This document shows positions 18,849-30,529 of a DNA stretch of 64,000 nucleotides, one piece after another. Every line of letters starts with the position of its first letter. The first letter of the stretch is position 1. The notes under the pieces are model-generated. The model ran no database searches. It was given only the letters and a program-made list of their open reading frames with translations, and was not told the origin of the DNA. Made by a program: the position numbers and the translations under genes. Source of the stretch: Protula sp. h YS-2021 (taxonomy: Eukaryota; Annelida; Polychaeta; Sabellida; Serpulidae); NCBI GenBank assembly GCA_949752745.1, contig OX457024.1:111666104-111730103 (forward strand), given 5' to 3'.

Positions 18849-21038
18849 CTACAGGTTACTCATTAACCAGCGTTTTATGTTTTGAGTAAGAGCCAACATG
18901 ATGTTTCTCCTTTGACAGCAAGCATAGTTATTGTTGCTTCCACAATCTGTGCAGTTTAGCAAATAATCGTCTGGATGATACCACGCAGGAATTCTTTTGT
19001 TGGTCAGACAAGATTCTAATTCTGAATAAATACAATGCGCCCACATGAAGCTGCTTATTTTATTGTGACTAGCTGACTCGTTACGGGCAAGAATGTTGAA
19101 AAGACAAGTTTTAAGTATATACGAAGTTATAAAGTCTTCGACATTTATCGCTTCTGAGATTTTCAGGGCCTCACAGTCAAGGTCCACTCCAGAGATACTG
19201 GATATGCGTACTGCCTTTGCCATCATGAATCCGTCTTTCACATGATAAGCCAAAGATTCCATAACTTCGTTTTCAGCACGGCAGAATGAAGCAATGAATC
19301 TTGACTTGCCAAAGAAATCGTGTCGCGAGTGTTTCGCAAGTGCCAAAAACTCACAGCATCGAACAGCAAGAGGAAGAGGTTTTAATGGTGTATACGTGGT
19401 GCAGTGAAATGCAGGTACAATGTCCACGTGAATAACCATTTCTTTAAAGATATTACCATTCCACAAAAGTTGAAGTCTGGATATTTTGTTCATGTACTGA
19501 AACGAATACCTGAATAAATAAAGAGAACCAAAAGATTCATTTCCATCAATAATTTCTGAGAGCATCGTTATGAAAATATTATAAAATGATTGGGCAACTT
19601 TCCTCAAATCAAGCTGGAACGCATATGAGCACAGGTCCTTCCAACCAAATGTATCACCTGGCTTTATACTGATTCCTGTTTTGTCTTGAATAATTTGCAA
19701 GCCATCGACCTCAGTAAAAACACAAACCACATCTACTTCGTCGGGTAAATAGCACTTTGTTCTCTCACGTGTACTTCCAGATATGACCGGTTTAAATGCC
19801 ATATAACTATGTTTTGATTTCGATATACGTTTTGATATTCTAGAGAATAGGTCTAAGATGGCAGCTGTTATTGCTGGACTTTCGTCACATGTATGTGTTA
19901 ATGTTTTGTAGTGCATAACAGTCCAGTGAGAGAGCTGGTGGTTAGCTTCAACTTGAATCCCTCGCCGTAATTTTACAGAGCAGTATTTTTTAAATTCAGC
20001 CAGTTTTACTTCACCATTACCATGGTGATCCAAGCTGATTGGTAATGAAGAGGGTGTCCTCTCATGACTAATCACAAAAGGTGGATACCATGACTGAATG
20101 CCTAATCGCAGTGCACAGTCATTAACAGTCTCGCCCGAAACTGAACATCTTTCCAAACAGTACTTAATTGATTTAATATCAACGCCATCGCTGAGGATCT
20201 GTAGTATTTTGGCATTGCTACCGTTTACAATACCGAGTTGTAAACAGGTCAATCCATTCCATGTTACAGCCAAGCTTGGAGAATACTGCATAATAAGTCG
20301 TACTTTTCTTACTGAATTAAGATGAACAGCACAATGCAGGGCCGATTCTCCATTCGGAAGAACACTATTTACGTTCACTTTATTTTGAATAAGCTGATAG
20401 CACGTTTCAACTGAGGAAAATGTCACTGCTAGAGCAAAGGTGTAACTCGATGCACGAGCTAAACCTTGACAGGTCAATAAAATGTCAAACAATTCTTGTC
20501 CTGCGTGACATATTTCCAGACCGTGTACGTTATATCGATTGTTCATGAAAAACAAATCTAATACACTATACCCATGTGTGGTTAGAACACATACTGATGA
20601 TGTGAATACGGGATATCTCATGACATTCTGAAGAATACCGCATACGTTAGAATGATTCAGTCCACTGTTATTGTGTAAAAGTACGTGTAAAGCAGTGAAA
20701 CCATTACCATCCCTTAAACTAAGATCTGTTTTTCTATGTTGAAGATACAAGTCAATGGCTTTTGTTGAGCGTGCCTTTATGCACAAATAATGCAAACCAC
20801 CAACATTATTCTTACTCAATACATTCATATCGCACTCTTCATGCACAACCAACAGTTTCATGATTTCTATGCATCTGTCTTCATGGCAAGGATGTTTGAA
20901 TATATTGTAACAGCACCGCAGTAAGGCAGTAAAACCCTCGCCATCTTTTTCATTTATTTCATACTTTCCATTTTGCAGAATATTATCAGCTGCATCATAG
21001 TTGTTAATCTTAATTGCTTCAACCAGTGTAATTTCCAT
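18849..21038 (-). CDS. Host ankyrin repeat/Mab-21 protein (cGAS-like receptor)
   Basis: One uninterrupted 729-residue frame from ATG 21038. The first 330 residues hold about six ankyrin-like repeats (for example DGEGFTALLRCC, NNVGGLHYLC, DGNGFTALHVLL, NGESALHCAV). The nucleotidyltransferase core follows: ISGSTRERTK (GS motif), DEVDVVCVF (Glu-x-Asp) and HVDIVPAF (third acid). A Mab-21 C-terminal lobe ends CCQRRNIMLALTQNIKRWL. The catalytic residues look complete. It resembles the gene at 13701-15813 in plan but is diverged in sequence, and it points the other way (tail to tail, about 3 kb apart). Such ankyrin-Mab-21 genes are expanded in molluscs. A role in antiviral sensing is an inference. 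Confidence 0.78.
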   Translation of the reverse strand: MEITLVEAIKINNYDAADNILQNGKYEINEKDGEGFTALLRCCYNIFKHPCHEDRCIEIMKLLVVHEECDMNVLSKNNVGGLHYLCIKARSTKAIDLYLQHRKTDLSLRDGNGFTALHVLLHNNSGLNHSNVCGILQNVMRYPVFTSSVCVLTTHGYSVLDLFFMNNRYNVHGLEICHAGQELFDILLTCQGLARASSYTFALAVTFSSVETCYQLIQNKVNVNSVLPNGESALHCAVHLNSVRKVRLIMQYSPSLAVTWNGLTCLQLGIVNGSNAKILQILSDGVDIKSIKYCLERCSVSGETVNDCALRLGIQSWYPPFVISHERTPSSLPISLDHHGNGEVKLAEFKKYCSVKLRRGIQVEANHQLSHWTVMHYKTLTHTCDESPAITAAILDLFSRISKRISKSKHSYMAFKPVISGSTRERTKCYLPDEVDVVCVFTEVDGLQIIQDKTGISIKPGDTFGWKDLCSYAFQLDLRKVAQSFYNIFITMLSEIIDGNESFGSLYLFRYSFQYMNKISRLQLLWNGNIFKEMVIHVDIVPAFHCTTYTPLKPLPLAVRCCEFLALAKHSRHDFFGKSRFIASFCRAENEVMESLAYHVKDGFMMAKAVRISSISGVDLDCEALKISEAINVEDFITSYILKTCLFNILARNESASHNKISSFMWAHCIYSELESCLTNKRIPAWYHPDDYLLNCTDCGSNNNYACCQRRNIMLALTQNIKRWLMSNL

Positions 21039-22310
21039 CTCGTTGTTCTTCTAACTTCTGCCAACTTTGTTTTCCTTGCTTTTATTTTTAGAATTCTTAC
21101 TATGGCCAAAAATGTTTGATTATTTTTATATTATTCGTGTCAGTTGCGCTAAAACTTAATTTCGTTGCCTTTATTTTGGAGTTAAAATGACTTGAAACAA
21201 ACAAGTTTCTTTTTTCCCATCCTTTTAGTTTTGAAAGAAATCTACAACACTTTACACAGACAATTTAATTTCAATATCCATTTCAACCTTAATGAGTTTA
21301 ACGTACGCAAGTCGCTAGTGACAGTAGTGAACAAAACATAACAAATAGAATTTTCAGTTTAGTTATTGCTGCATTTATACCAGTTTTGTCCTGCACTTTA
21401 TTTAAAATATTCACTAAATCTGAATAAAATAATCCTTTTGTGTTGTATCTTGATATGGTTATGAGTCAGTAAAGCTATGGCGTAGTTATAAATCAATCAA
21501 GTGTAAAACCAGATACACCCATGACACCTTGGAACAGATCCAATATCAATAATGTAATACACAGAGGAAAGGTGTTCGGCATTCATAAACATCTAGTTTT
21601 AATTTTTATGCTTACAAACAAAAATTAAGGCAATTATACGACAACTTTGTCCAGTTGGAAAAATATGAAAATGATATTCCTTAGGGTATTAAATATACCT
21701 GATATCATTGCATCAACAGTAAATAAAATCGTAGTTCCTGACACATCCAGCATATATTGAAATGAGAAAAATCAATGCAAATTCCAAACAATACAGCCCG
21801 TGAATGCAAGGTTGTTGAAGGTACAAAGGTTCATGTAAACTAAAACGTAAAGCGACCATTTTTCAAATATCTTTCACAATGATGGAAAAACGCTCCGTTC
21901 CTTTTATGTTGTTGGATGCAACCTATTCCTTAAAGATCGAATAGGAAATACATCTGTTTTGTCAATCAGATATAACTTATCATCCTAAAGCAAATCTTGA
22001 ATTTTTCGAAAACAGCGAGCAAAAATTTCTGTTAACTGCAGCCGGTAAAATCGTATGTGTTTTGAATAAATTAAAAGAAATGTGTATTTTGATTGCAAAC
22101 TAGTCGAGTAAAAGTAAAAAGAATTAATAAACAGATTTGCCAAAATACCAGTTTTCTTTTTCTAGCTATCAGTTGTACTATAAAACGTTTCATTGATGTG
22201 TCAAAGATTTTTTTTAAAAAGGGAAGGTCGAAACACTCATTTGTACTAATTTTGAATTTTGAATTGGTGGTGAATTGTTGTGCAGTCGTTTAGCTAAGGC
22301 AATTTGATCG
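21039..22310. other. Upstream region of the ankyrin/Mab-21 gene, intergenic
   Basis: AT-rich. No convincing exon or element was recognised. Confidence 0.4.
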
Positions 22311-22324
22311 AAAGGCAATCCTCC

Positions 22325-22408
22325 GCTTTCCACCTCTGGCTGGTTTCGAACCAGAGACCTTAGGATTGCAAGACCAACGCTCTACCGACTGAGCTAATCG
22401 TCACCCCT
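22325..22408 (-). other. tRNA-like segment, Ala(TGC)-like pseudo-tRNA or SINE head
   Basis: On the - strand: GATTAGCTCAGTCGGTAGAGCG (A box), an anticodon-loop-like CTTGCAA and GGTTCGAAACC (B box). The T arm pairs, but the anticodon stem has two mismatches and no good acceptor stem is visible. It lies just before a dispersed repeat, which favours a SINE origin. Confidence 0.5.
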
Positions 22409-22479
22409 TTTTTGATGTGTTAAAGATAGTTTTAGTTGCCATTGTTTTTTTATTCTGAGTAAAGCATCATTTCTTTTAT

Positions 22480-22970
22480 TAACACTTGACAAGTCTTTGG
22501 CTTGCAAGGGCTATATGAATTTGTGCGAGCAGCCGTTGGTTTCTTTTCTTGACAGTGATTTATTGTGTCATCTCCTGCACTGGCACTACGGGCCCTAGAG
22601 CCACGAAACTTGGGACTTAGGTAGAACTTGATATGAACCTGAGCATGACACTCTTTATTTTCGCCTTTGATTTCGTTTTCTTGTTTAAAACGCCATGTGA
22701 CAAGAGTGTATTTTTGCAAGTAAATGCGGAGCATTTAACGCCAGCACAGAACACACAGTTGCTCAGCTTTGTGTGAACTCTCACTGCGTAAATAGATAAC
22801 ACGGCGCATGCCTGATCAGTCATTAAAACCTTAAGTCAACAAAAACCAAACACTACTTGGCTTATAAGCTGTGTTCAAGAAATAACCAATTGAAGGAAGT
22901 ATCTTTTAATTTTTAATTTTAATTTTTGTCAAGTGTTTAACATTTCGCTAGCAAAATGAGGTTCTAGTTT
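22480..22970. repeat. Dispersed repeat, uninterrupted copy
   Basis: The first part (22482-22660, including GGCACTACGGGCCCTAGAGC) matches 59815-60005. The second part (22660-22970, including AATGCGGAGCATTTAACG and TTAACATTTCGCTAGCAAAA) matches 63630-63960. Here the two parts are contiguous, so this is the unbroken version of a repeat that is split elsewhere in the window. Confidence 0.75.
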
Positions 22971-24060
22971 ATATTCAATTGGTTTACAGTTAGAATTCTA
23001 GTGCATTTAAATTAAAATAATCAAAGTGTATAAGATAATAACAAAACAGGAACGGCTATAGAAACCTGTGGTTTACCGTACACCTAACATAAGCTGTCGA
23101 AGGATAAAACATATGTTACATTATGCGAAACATCCATCAAGTAAGTCACAGAGTTCTGGAGGAGTATCTCTGCAAAGAAATAAATGGCTAATTGTAGGTG
23201 TACCCAACAAAGTGGTTTAATAAAATAATCTATCAGGTTTCCCGATGGGTATCTTATTTTCTTCCAGTACTTCCTTTAGGTACATGCATTTCAGTTGTTA
23301 TCCATAGGCCTAATAATAAATACATAACTTCATAAATACTGTCCCAAGTTAATCGTACAGATCACAATATTTGATAACAGCAAATAGAAAAAACCAAAGT
23401 AAAGCACTCAAGGTCATAATGAATGTTTTTATTAGTGAACACTATTTTGACAACACTGTATAAAAGAGAGACATGTATGGAATAATTCATATGTTTCAAT
23501 CAAATAAGGATCAACACTCCATACCTAATAAAACAGACGACATCCAATAAAACAGACGACATACAAAAGACAAATCGTTGTTCACAAAGTACTACAGCTA
23601 CCTTATTGCGAGACGGCAATACTTTTGAGGATTTTTTTCTTGTGCAATTCTTTAAGAGAAATTATGAACCAGAAGCAAATAAATTCTGCCGCCTATAAAT
23701 ATCTTCACAATAGGCCAAATGTTTAGCATAGACACAGAAATTAAATAAAAATTAACTATCAGCTGTAGACCTTTTGTGTGCATTTCCATGGTAGACAAAT
23801 AAATAAATAAATAAATAAGAAAATACTTCATAAAAAAATATCGGAAAATTTCTGTCAAGAAATAAGTTCCGAAATGCTTGATAGGTGTGTTATTTCCGTG
23901 TTTGGGTGCACTGGCCTCCCTAGAAATTAATACCTTACAGTCTGACACCTTTTCCAAGATGGATGGATTCCAAGCTGGTCACTGTCTTTTGAAGTACATG
24001 TATTTATGAACCACGTAAAGGCAAAATCGCTTACAGTAATTCGAACAAAAAAGGCACTAA
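22971..24060. other. Intergenic DNA
   Basis: AT-rich. A short AAAT/AATA simple repeat lies near 23800-23818 and a duplicated AATAAAACAGACGACAT near 23527-23560. No gene is seen. Confidence 0.4.
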
Positions 24061-24099
24061 AATGAATAGTGAAGAGCTTGACAAAAATAAAGATAACAA

Positions 24100-24770
24100 A
24101 GACTTGGTATGTTTCAAACCAGCATTTTACAAGCGCCAGTGGACAGAACGCTCAAGATGACTGTATCAACTATCTGTCGTCTTCAGCAACGTTACTAAGA
24201 GACAGGATCCCTAAGAGACCATCAACGACCTTTGCGATGGCTTCCAGTCTGTAGTACCAACGGCGTTAGTAATACCAGACAGACCTAATAACCTTATCAG
24301 TAGACAATTTTGCAAAACCGAAATAATGTCTCGGCGAGTCTACGTTTAACCATTGTTAACCCAACAGTGACAACGTCTTCGTAGATACTAGGGATCAACC
24401 ATTTGGGAACCGATGCCCATTAACCTCGTGGCATCGCGATAGTGTACGATGTTTTCGGGTGTTATCGATTCGGTTGAAAATCATGTGGGCTAGTCAAGTA
24501 TGACAACTTGATCGCAAGACGTTATGAGGAACCCGTTTTAAAGGATATCGCACAGCACTGTACAACGACTGTATGGCAATTGTCATGAACGCCATGGCAG
24601 GATCGAGATCCTCTGTACTCATCTTACATAAACCATATTGAACATGTTTGGGATGTGCACTGACTGCAGCATTGCACAAGATTCCGCAATGGAGGATACA
24701 TCGGATCATTATGTCAACGCCACGACGCGCCCATACAATGACTCAGTGCATAAGAGGGTACATAAGATAT
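24100..24770 (+). pseudogene. Decayed Tc1/mariner-like transposase
   Basis: Scattered across frames on the + strand are the typical C-terminal pieces of a Tc1-type transposase. A MVFSGVIDSV-like segment lies near 24450, an ARRYEEPVLKDIAQH segment near 24515-24560, and IEHVWD near 24635-24655 at the place of the family's NPIEHVWD motif. Many stops and frameshifts make it a relic. A direct repeat of CCTGAACTTTGAGCGTCCCC at 25058 and 25145 lies beyond it. Confidence 0.55.
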
Positions 24771-27700
24771 TGAAAATTGAAAAGTGCAATATGACTTCTG
24801 AAACTTGCTAAATTACATTTGTTGTAAAGTTCATATTGGACTAACTTTTTGGAGATTTATATCGAATATGTTGCGCAAAATGTTCAGAAAGTTGGTGGTA
24901 TACAACTTTACATATAACAAGTTACATTGGTCATTCCGTTTTCACATTGCTCAAGTACATTTTCTCAAATTGCTCAAATTATCTTTGGAAATGCTCAATC
25001 ACGTTGCAGACACATTAGTTGGCGTCGGAAAAATATTAAAATTGCCCACAAGAAACCTGAACTTTGAGCGTCCCCTAATTCAATTTTCAGAAAGTTATGT
25101 GGTTTACTTCTTTACTTCATAACAAGTTGCATCGCTCGAAGAAACCTGAACTTTGAGCGTCCCCTTATTCACCACGACTATACCAGTAAATAAATGCACG
25201 CTGACATCTAGTAGGGTTTTGACAGCTAAAGCATGGTACTGTGGTGGCTGAAGCATAGTATTTTTGGTCATATATACTCAGCCCAACACACTGTGCCTAC
25301 AGCGAGCAAAGTGGTGAAAGAATTTAACAATCCAGAGTGGCTCTAAGGAACCGTCTCAGGGCAAATCGAGGATTTAGTCAGAAGCTTTGATATGCATCGG
25401 TTTACTTTCCTGGAAAGTTTGATAACCTTTCTGAAGTCGACTTCAATTCCTCACTCGCACTGAGCGGTGGAGGTTCAATTTCCTGTAGTAGTATTTAACT
25501 GTGGAATTTCGAATATAGTCGGTGGATGAGTAGACCCATAAATGTATTTGAAAATAAAAATTTTTGAAAAACGCTAACAATTTATGAAATATTGTGGACA
25601 TGAGTTTGGATAGAAAACTTGCTTCTGTGACAGTAATTTTGATTACTGGAAATCACAAATGATACGGCCGAAAGAATGCAACCTCAGGAAAGTTGAAATG
25701 TTTAGAAACCCTCAGGATCTTATGACGCGATGAGTCTGCTGGAAACAAATAAGAGTAAGATGCATGGGTTCTGAAATAATCAAGATATTCTCCTTACGAG
25801 ATAAACAATTCGAGTGGTAATTCTGATACCGAATATCGCATGTTTCTTAGGCAACAACCAACTGATTGAAAAACAAGGCAGAAGTACATGATGGAAAATT
25901 TGATCGAACTGGGGTTTCACATTGTAAAAGCTCATCTCAAATACCGCTATTGCAGATCAGAGTCGCTCACCTCATACATTAACATAGTGTTGTCGTACGG
26001 GCAATGGGTAAACAGTGCTCTACAAAGACTGAATAGGGATTCTATGGATATTAACGGTAATTGCATATGGATATAGAGAAGTTCCTCATCTCCCGAGATA
26101 TGGATATTGGACATTTTATAATGCTGACTGATATCAGAATGTGCTAATTCAAGGTTTGGGTATTTCATTGCTAAACACTTTGCAACGCTATGTGAAACCT
26201 TATTCAGAGTCCATTGATACAAAATCTGAAGTCAAAACACCAACCTGAAGTAATTCAAAAGCTTGGGTAAATTTATGGGCTTCCACTTCCAACTGACTTA
26301 AAAACGGTAATAGAATAGACACTTTCTGAAATGTGATGTGCATGAATGATGACTCAAATGGTTAACCGTATACAAAATTCTGCGATAAATGTTTGATAAT
26401 TCGTTAGCAAACTTTCTGAGGTATTGCAGAGCTTGATTGTTTTGCCTAGAGCTTTGAAGAGGTAGTAGAATTGCTGGTTAGTTGTCAATGTTAGTTGAAA
26501 ATGTTAGTTGAAAATGTTGATGTGTTCCGAATTAAACTAGGTCGTTCTTTACATAATGTTAACAGACTGTTGAATTGCCATGATATACTTATCAAAACTT
26601 TGGGACGTACTTAAGCTAAATAGGGACTTTCCAATCTCTCCAACGGCGTCCAACAGTCCAACAGGTGGTGCTTTTGAAGAGAATGCTTGAGCTGAATGGT
26701 TCTGGTTACAAGGAAATGAGAGATTGGGTCAAACTTGTAACGTATTTCTCTTGGATCCAAGATATTTGCCATACATATGTGCTGAGTGAAGGACCAGGGT
26801 TGTAAATTTAGATTAGAAATTCTGACAGCAAGTGTATGAGACTAGTAGTTGTAATGATTCTTGTAACAACCACGTTGAAGAAACAGGAAGCCGAAGCGAG
26901 GTACAGCTCTGACTTCTAGCTTGGCTTCCGCTCACCATGTGATCATGAGTACAGCTAATATTGCAGCTGGCATCGCCATCGTACTTGTCTGAAACTACTA
27001 AGTAAAACATGCATTTAGAACGGGATTGGTTATTTACACTACTTGACAGTGTGGCTGGTTCAAGAGTTAGACCCTACTTGATCCGTTTCTTTTTTCTTAT
27101 AATAACTTATCCTTATGTAAAAAAACTACGTCAGAGCATGGACCCAAGAGGTCGCAAAAACTAGTACCCCATCAGGGAAGTAACCCAAGTCTAACCCTGG
27201 TTTGAAGTTCCCATTATAAACTCCTTCCGAAACCGACCGTGATTTCCTTTACCCTGTACCCACGGCCTCCTGAATTGCCGTGTGTGGCCTAAGAGACCCT
27301 CCATATATCCCAAACAGAACGTTTTCTAGATATTAAATTAATTAATTGTTCTCTGCAAAGTAATTAATTGTTTTCTACAGAAAAAGGAAGCACTGTGCAT
27401 GCTCCAAAGAATTTCCCAGCCAGCACTTGGCTAACAGTGCGAAATAATTACCTTTTAGCCTAGTAAATCTCAGGAAAGTGGCAAATTTAATTCCAACAAC
27501 GGTTCAACTGTCGACTTGTAAATAATAGCTTCAATTAATATAAACAGTATACTTACGCACCTGAAAGTATAGGATACATGCAAGATAAAGATAATGGCAA
27601 AAAGAACCTAAAATGTTGTCTGCTCAAAACGTTCTCGAGTTCATTTTATGACAGAATGGAATGTCCTACGTTGACGTGAAATGCAGTCACTGTCCCTTGC

Positions 27701-29502
27701 CGTGTCTTCTGTCGACCCTTCTTTTCATACTTCTTATGAAGGGAAACTGGGTTTTGAACTGGCTGGACGGTGAAGGATTGCTTCGGTTAGACTCTGTCTA
27801 ACCACCCAGCTATTGTGGTATTTACTTTTCCTTCTCCAATTTACACGGTATTCTGTACCTTCTTTCATCGTTAAGCGATACGCGAAAATTCTTTCTATTT
27901 CTACTAACACACTGTCATCAGGCTCAACCTTATCGGGTGTCGCATCGTTTTCTTCCTTTGTTACTGTCCACTTCTAAATGTTCTTTTTTGTTTTTGTTCT
28001 AGACGCCATTTTATGACGGGGTAGTATGTCTTATGTTGACGTGAAATGCAGTCACTGTTCTTTGCGTGGGAGACGAAATACGCATTTAGACATGTTTTTT
28101 TAAACAAGTGGCATCACAATTTTAGAAATGAACATGATGGAAATTATAAAAAAAAAACAAAGTAGAAGTTCACCAAAAGCAATAATTAATCACTATATCT
28201 AAGATTAGGATATCATTGAAACAAGTGGTTTAGTTGATTAATAAAAGTATTGATACTTTCAATTCAAAAACTGAACTGAGTTTTAGAGATGATAATATTA
28301 TAAATTAGTTATGAAAAGGGTTTATGATTTGTACTTGCTATAATCTCTAAAGGGCTGAACGGATAAGTGAAGTGCATTATGCCGGGTGACATTCTAGAGT
28401 TTAAAACCAATTCTTTTTGGTTCATTTTCTGATAACATATTTCTACATTACTCCATGCTTTCTCCACTTATATTGCAATTTTATAAAGCTTGTGACCGAA
28501 AAGAAGAATAAAAAGTAATACTTCTTACACCTGAAAAAAGAGAATTCAAAAACTTAACAGGCGAAATAAGATGCACAATTTTTAAGCGTTTATGAAATAT
28601 AGGTTTGTATTTTCAATAGATTTTATATTTTTAATTTCATTAAAACAATAAATTATCGAAAATAATAAAGTAACATTTGTGATTGTCCGCCATAGCGCTT
28701 GAGTACTTTTTGTATATTTTATTAGACATCAGGCCACAGCAATGCATCCAGAAGAACTACATAAGTATATATTCAATAGTCCATACAAAATAAACACATG
28801 GACCTTTATTCAGCCAAGCGTTGGATTAGGGCCTTAAGGATACGATGTCCAACGAAATGTGATGCAAATAATTCTCTAAGCAAAGATATGATTACCGGAG
28901 CCGTGAACTTATGAAACAGAATGAGACACTCAATGATCTGTTCCATGAAATATCTCCATCCTGATTAAATTCGGCTAGCTAGCAAAAAAGACAATCAAAA
29001 CAGGCATATCTTATTTTGACATCTCAGTAGCAACTCTGAGAAAAAGATCATTCCTCAACAGTTGATTCGCTAAAAAAAGCAATCAAATGTTTAGTAACAC
29101 TTTTAAGTGACTGATTTGAAAAAAAAACAACATATTTTTCTGTTACCATAGATATTTGAAAAGAAATGCAACATTCGCATCAAGCGCCTTCCCAAAGCGA
29201 AGGCAGCGAAGCTTCCGTTTGCAATTGCATACACAGGGTCCTTTAGCTCCTGTGTGTTACATCTTTGTCCGCCATTTTGAAACTCGAGAATATCACGAAT
29301 GCCAGATTACATATTTAAAACAATATCGTGTCCATGTTCAAAAATACAAAAGAACAACAAAGATCTATCAATTTATGTTTTTGGTTTATCTCTCATTGTT
29401 TATGAAAATTATAACTTTTAAACTAATAAATTAAAAAGTGAAGGGCATTCAGTAACGTTTGTCGGGAAAAATACAGAAATTAGTTTCGGAAACATGATTA
29501 TA
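24771..29502. other. Intergenic DNA without recognised genes
   Basis: No open frame above background. A roughly 25-base sequence containing GTTGACGTGAAATGCAGTCACTGT occurs at 27671 and again at 28035, about 365 bp apart, as a diverged direct repeat. Otherwise it is AT-rich DNA. The last six bases (29497-29502, ATTATA) are the left target duplication of Polinton copy 2. Confidence 0.4.
29497..29502. repeat. Target-site duplication, left (ATTATA)
   Basis: Six bases immediately before the element, identical to 53025-53030. Confidence 0.9.
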
Positions 29503-29931
29503 AGTAGGGAGAAAGTGGGGGTTCTAAAACAGGAAGTGACGTCATAATGACGTCATGAGGTGTTTTAGAAGCCCCATGGGGTTTCTAAAACAGTGACGTC
29601 ATATTGACGTCATATTGACGTGATATTGACGTCATATGGACGTCATATGGTTGTCATATGGACGTCATATGAACGTCACATGAACGTCATAATGACGTGA
29701 GGAGTTGTTTTAGAAGCCCCATGGGGTTTCTAAAACAGTGACGTCATTATGACGTGTTATGGACGTGTTATGGACGTGTTATGGAAGTGATATGGAGGTC
29801 ATATGGAGGTGATATGGAGGTGATATGGAGGTCATATGAACGTCATATGAACGTCATATGAACGTCATATGAACGTCATAATGACGTAATATGGAGAGTG
29901 GGCGGCCATTCAAACAACCATTCAAACGGGT
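29503..29931 (+). repeat. Left terminal inverted repeat of Polinton copy 2
   Basis: Matches the inverted complement of about 52575-53024. It is made of subrepeats: at least six TGACGTCA palindromes (CRE/ATF-type sites) among many GACGTCATATG variants, two near-perfect palindromes GTTTTAGAA(G)CCCCATGGGG(T)TTCTAAAAC at 29562-29591 and 29707-29736, and an inner block of GGCCATTCAAACAACC units. Unit number differs slightly between the two ends. A T run follows at 29938-29970. Confidence 0.9.
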
Positions 29932-29933
29932 GA

Positions 29934-29975
<42 letters not shown>

Positions 29976-30052
29976 CATTTCCCACACTCTCATGCATACA
30001 CATACATACTAACACCATGACACGATTAGCGCTTATTTCAGTATCAGTGGTG

Positions 30053-30068
30053 GGCTCTTAAAAGAGCC
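30053..30068 (-). terminator. Histone-type 3' stem-loop of the RING gene (copy 2)
   Basis: On the - strand GGCTCT-TTTA-AGAGCC followed by CACCACTG and then TGAAATAAGC. The stem of 6 bp, loop TTTA and ACCA-like flank match the histone mRNA consensus very closely. It starts 41 bases after the stop at 30109. Confidence 0.8.
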
Positions 30069-30108
30069 AGGAGATGTTAGTTTTTCTCCTGCTGCTGCCG
30101 GTCCCGGT

Positions 30109-30528
30109 TTAAAAGAATGTCACAATGTCCTGCACTGGCCTACTGCAATGTGTGAGCTGTTTCCCGTTGAACAAAAAGTGGTCCCCTCGCATGCCGCAGG
30201 TAAAGCACCTCACAGAGTAGCGGTCATTTAGCGCCAGCAGTTCAGTCCAGTGCGCCGCGCAGACCAGGCACATTTGATGGTTGCACTCAGACAGCACCCG
30301 GTCTGGGGAGATCATACACCCACATCCTGGGCAAATATCCAAGTCTTGCTGGAGGAAGAATGTCCCCCAGGCCGGGTACTCTTCTTCTTCCATCCGCGAA
30401 GGTATTGACTCCCCTAGCATCATCGTTCTAAAGAACGCTTCTTCATAGTGACCAGCCTCTATATCTCTGAGCCTCTTTCCAATCGTGACTTGACGGTTGT
30501 ACAGGACGGGCAGGCCAACGAGAGGTAT
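30109..30528 (-). pseudogene. RING-finger protein, C-terminal part (split gene, copy 2)
   Basis: Homologous to the copy 1 RING gene from LPVLYNRQVTIGKRLRDIE to VTFF. It contains the full C3HC4 RING: CPGC...SECNHQMCLVC...RCFTC, plus one extra Cys. The first 53 residues are found 2.4 kb away at 32914-33072 on the same strand, separated by an insert with a minisatellite. Either an insertion broke the gene or the insert is removed as an intron. The - strand has an AG directly at the border (30529-30530), but I see no good donor at the other side. It is called broken for that reason. Confidence 0.65.
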
Positions 30529-30529
30529 C

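Noticed and set aside
22325..22408. Functional tRNA-Ala(TGC)
   Set aside because: A and B boxes and anticodon loop are present, but the anticodon stem has mismatches and no acceptor stem pairs; kept only as tRNA-like.
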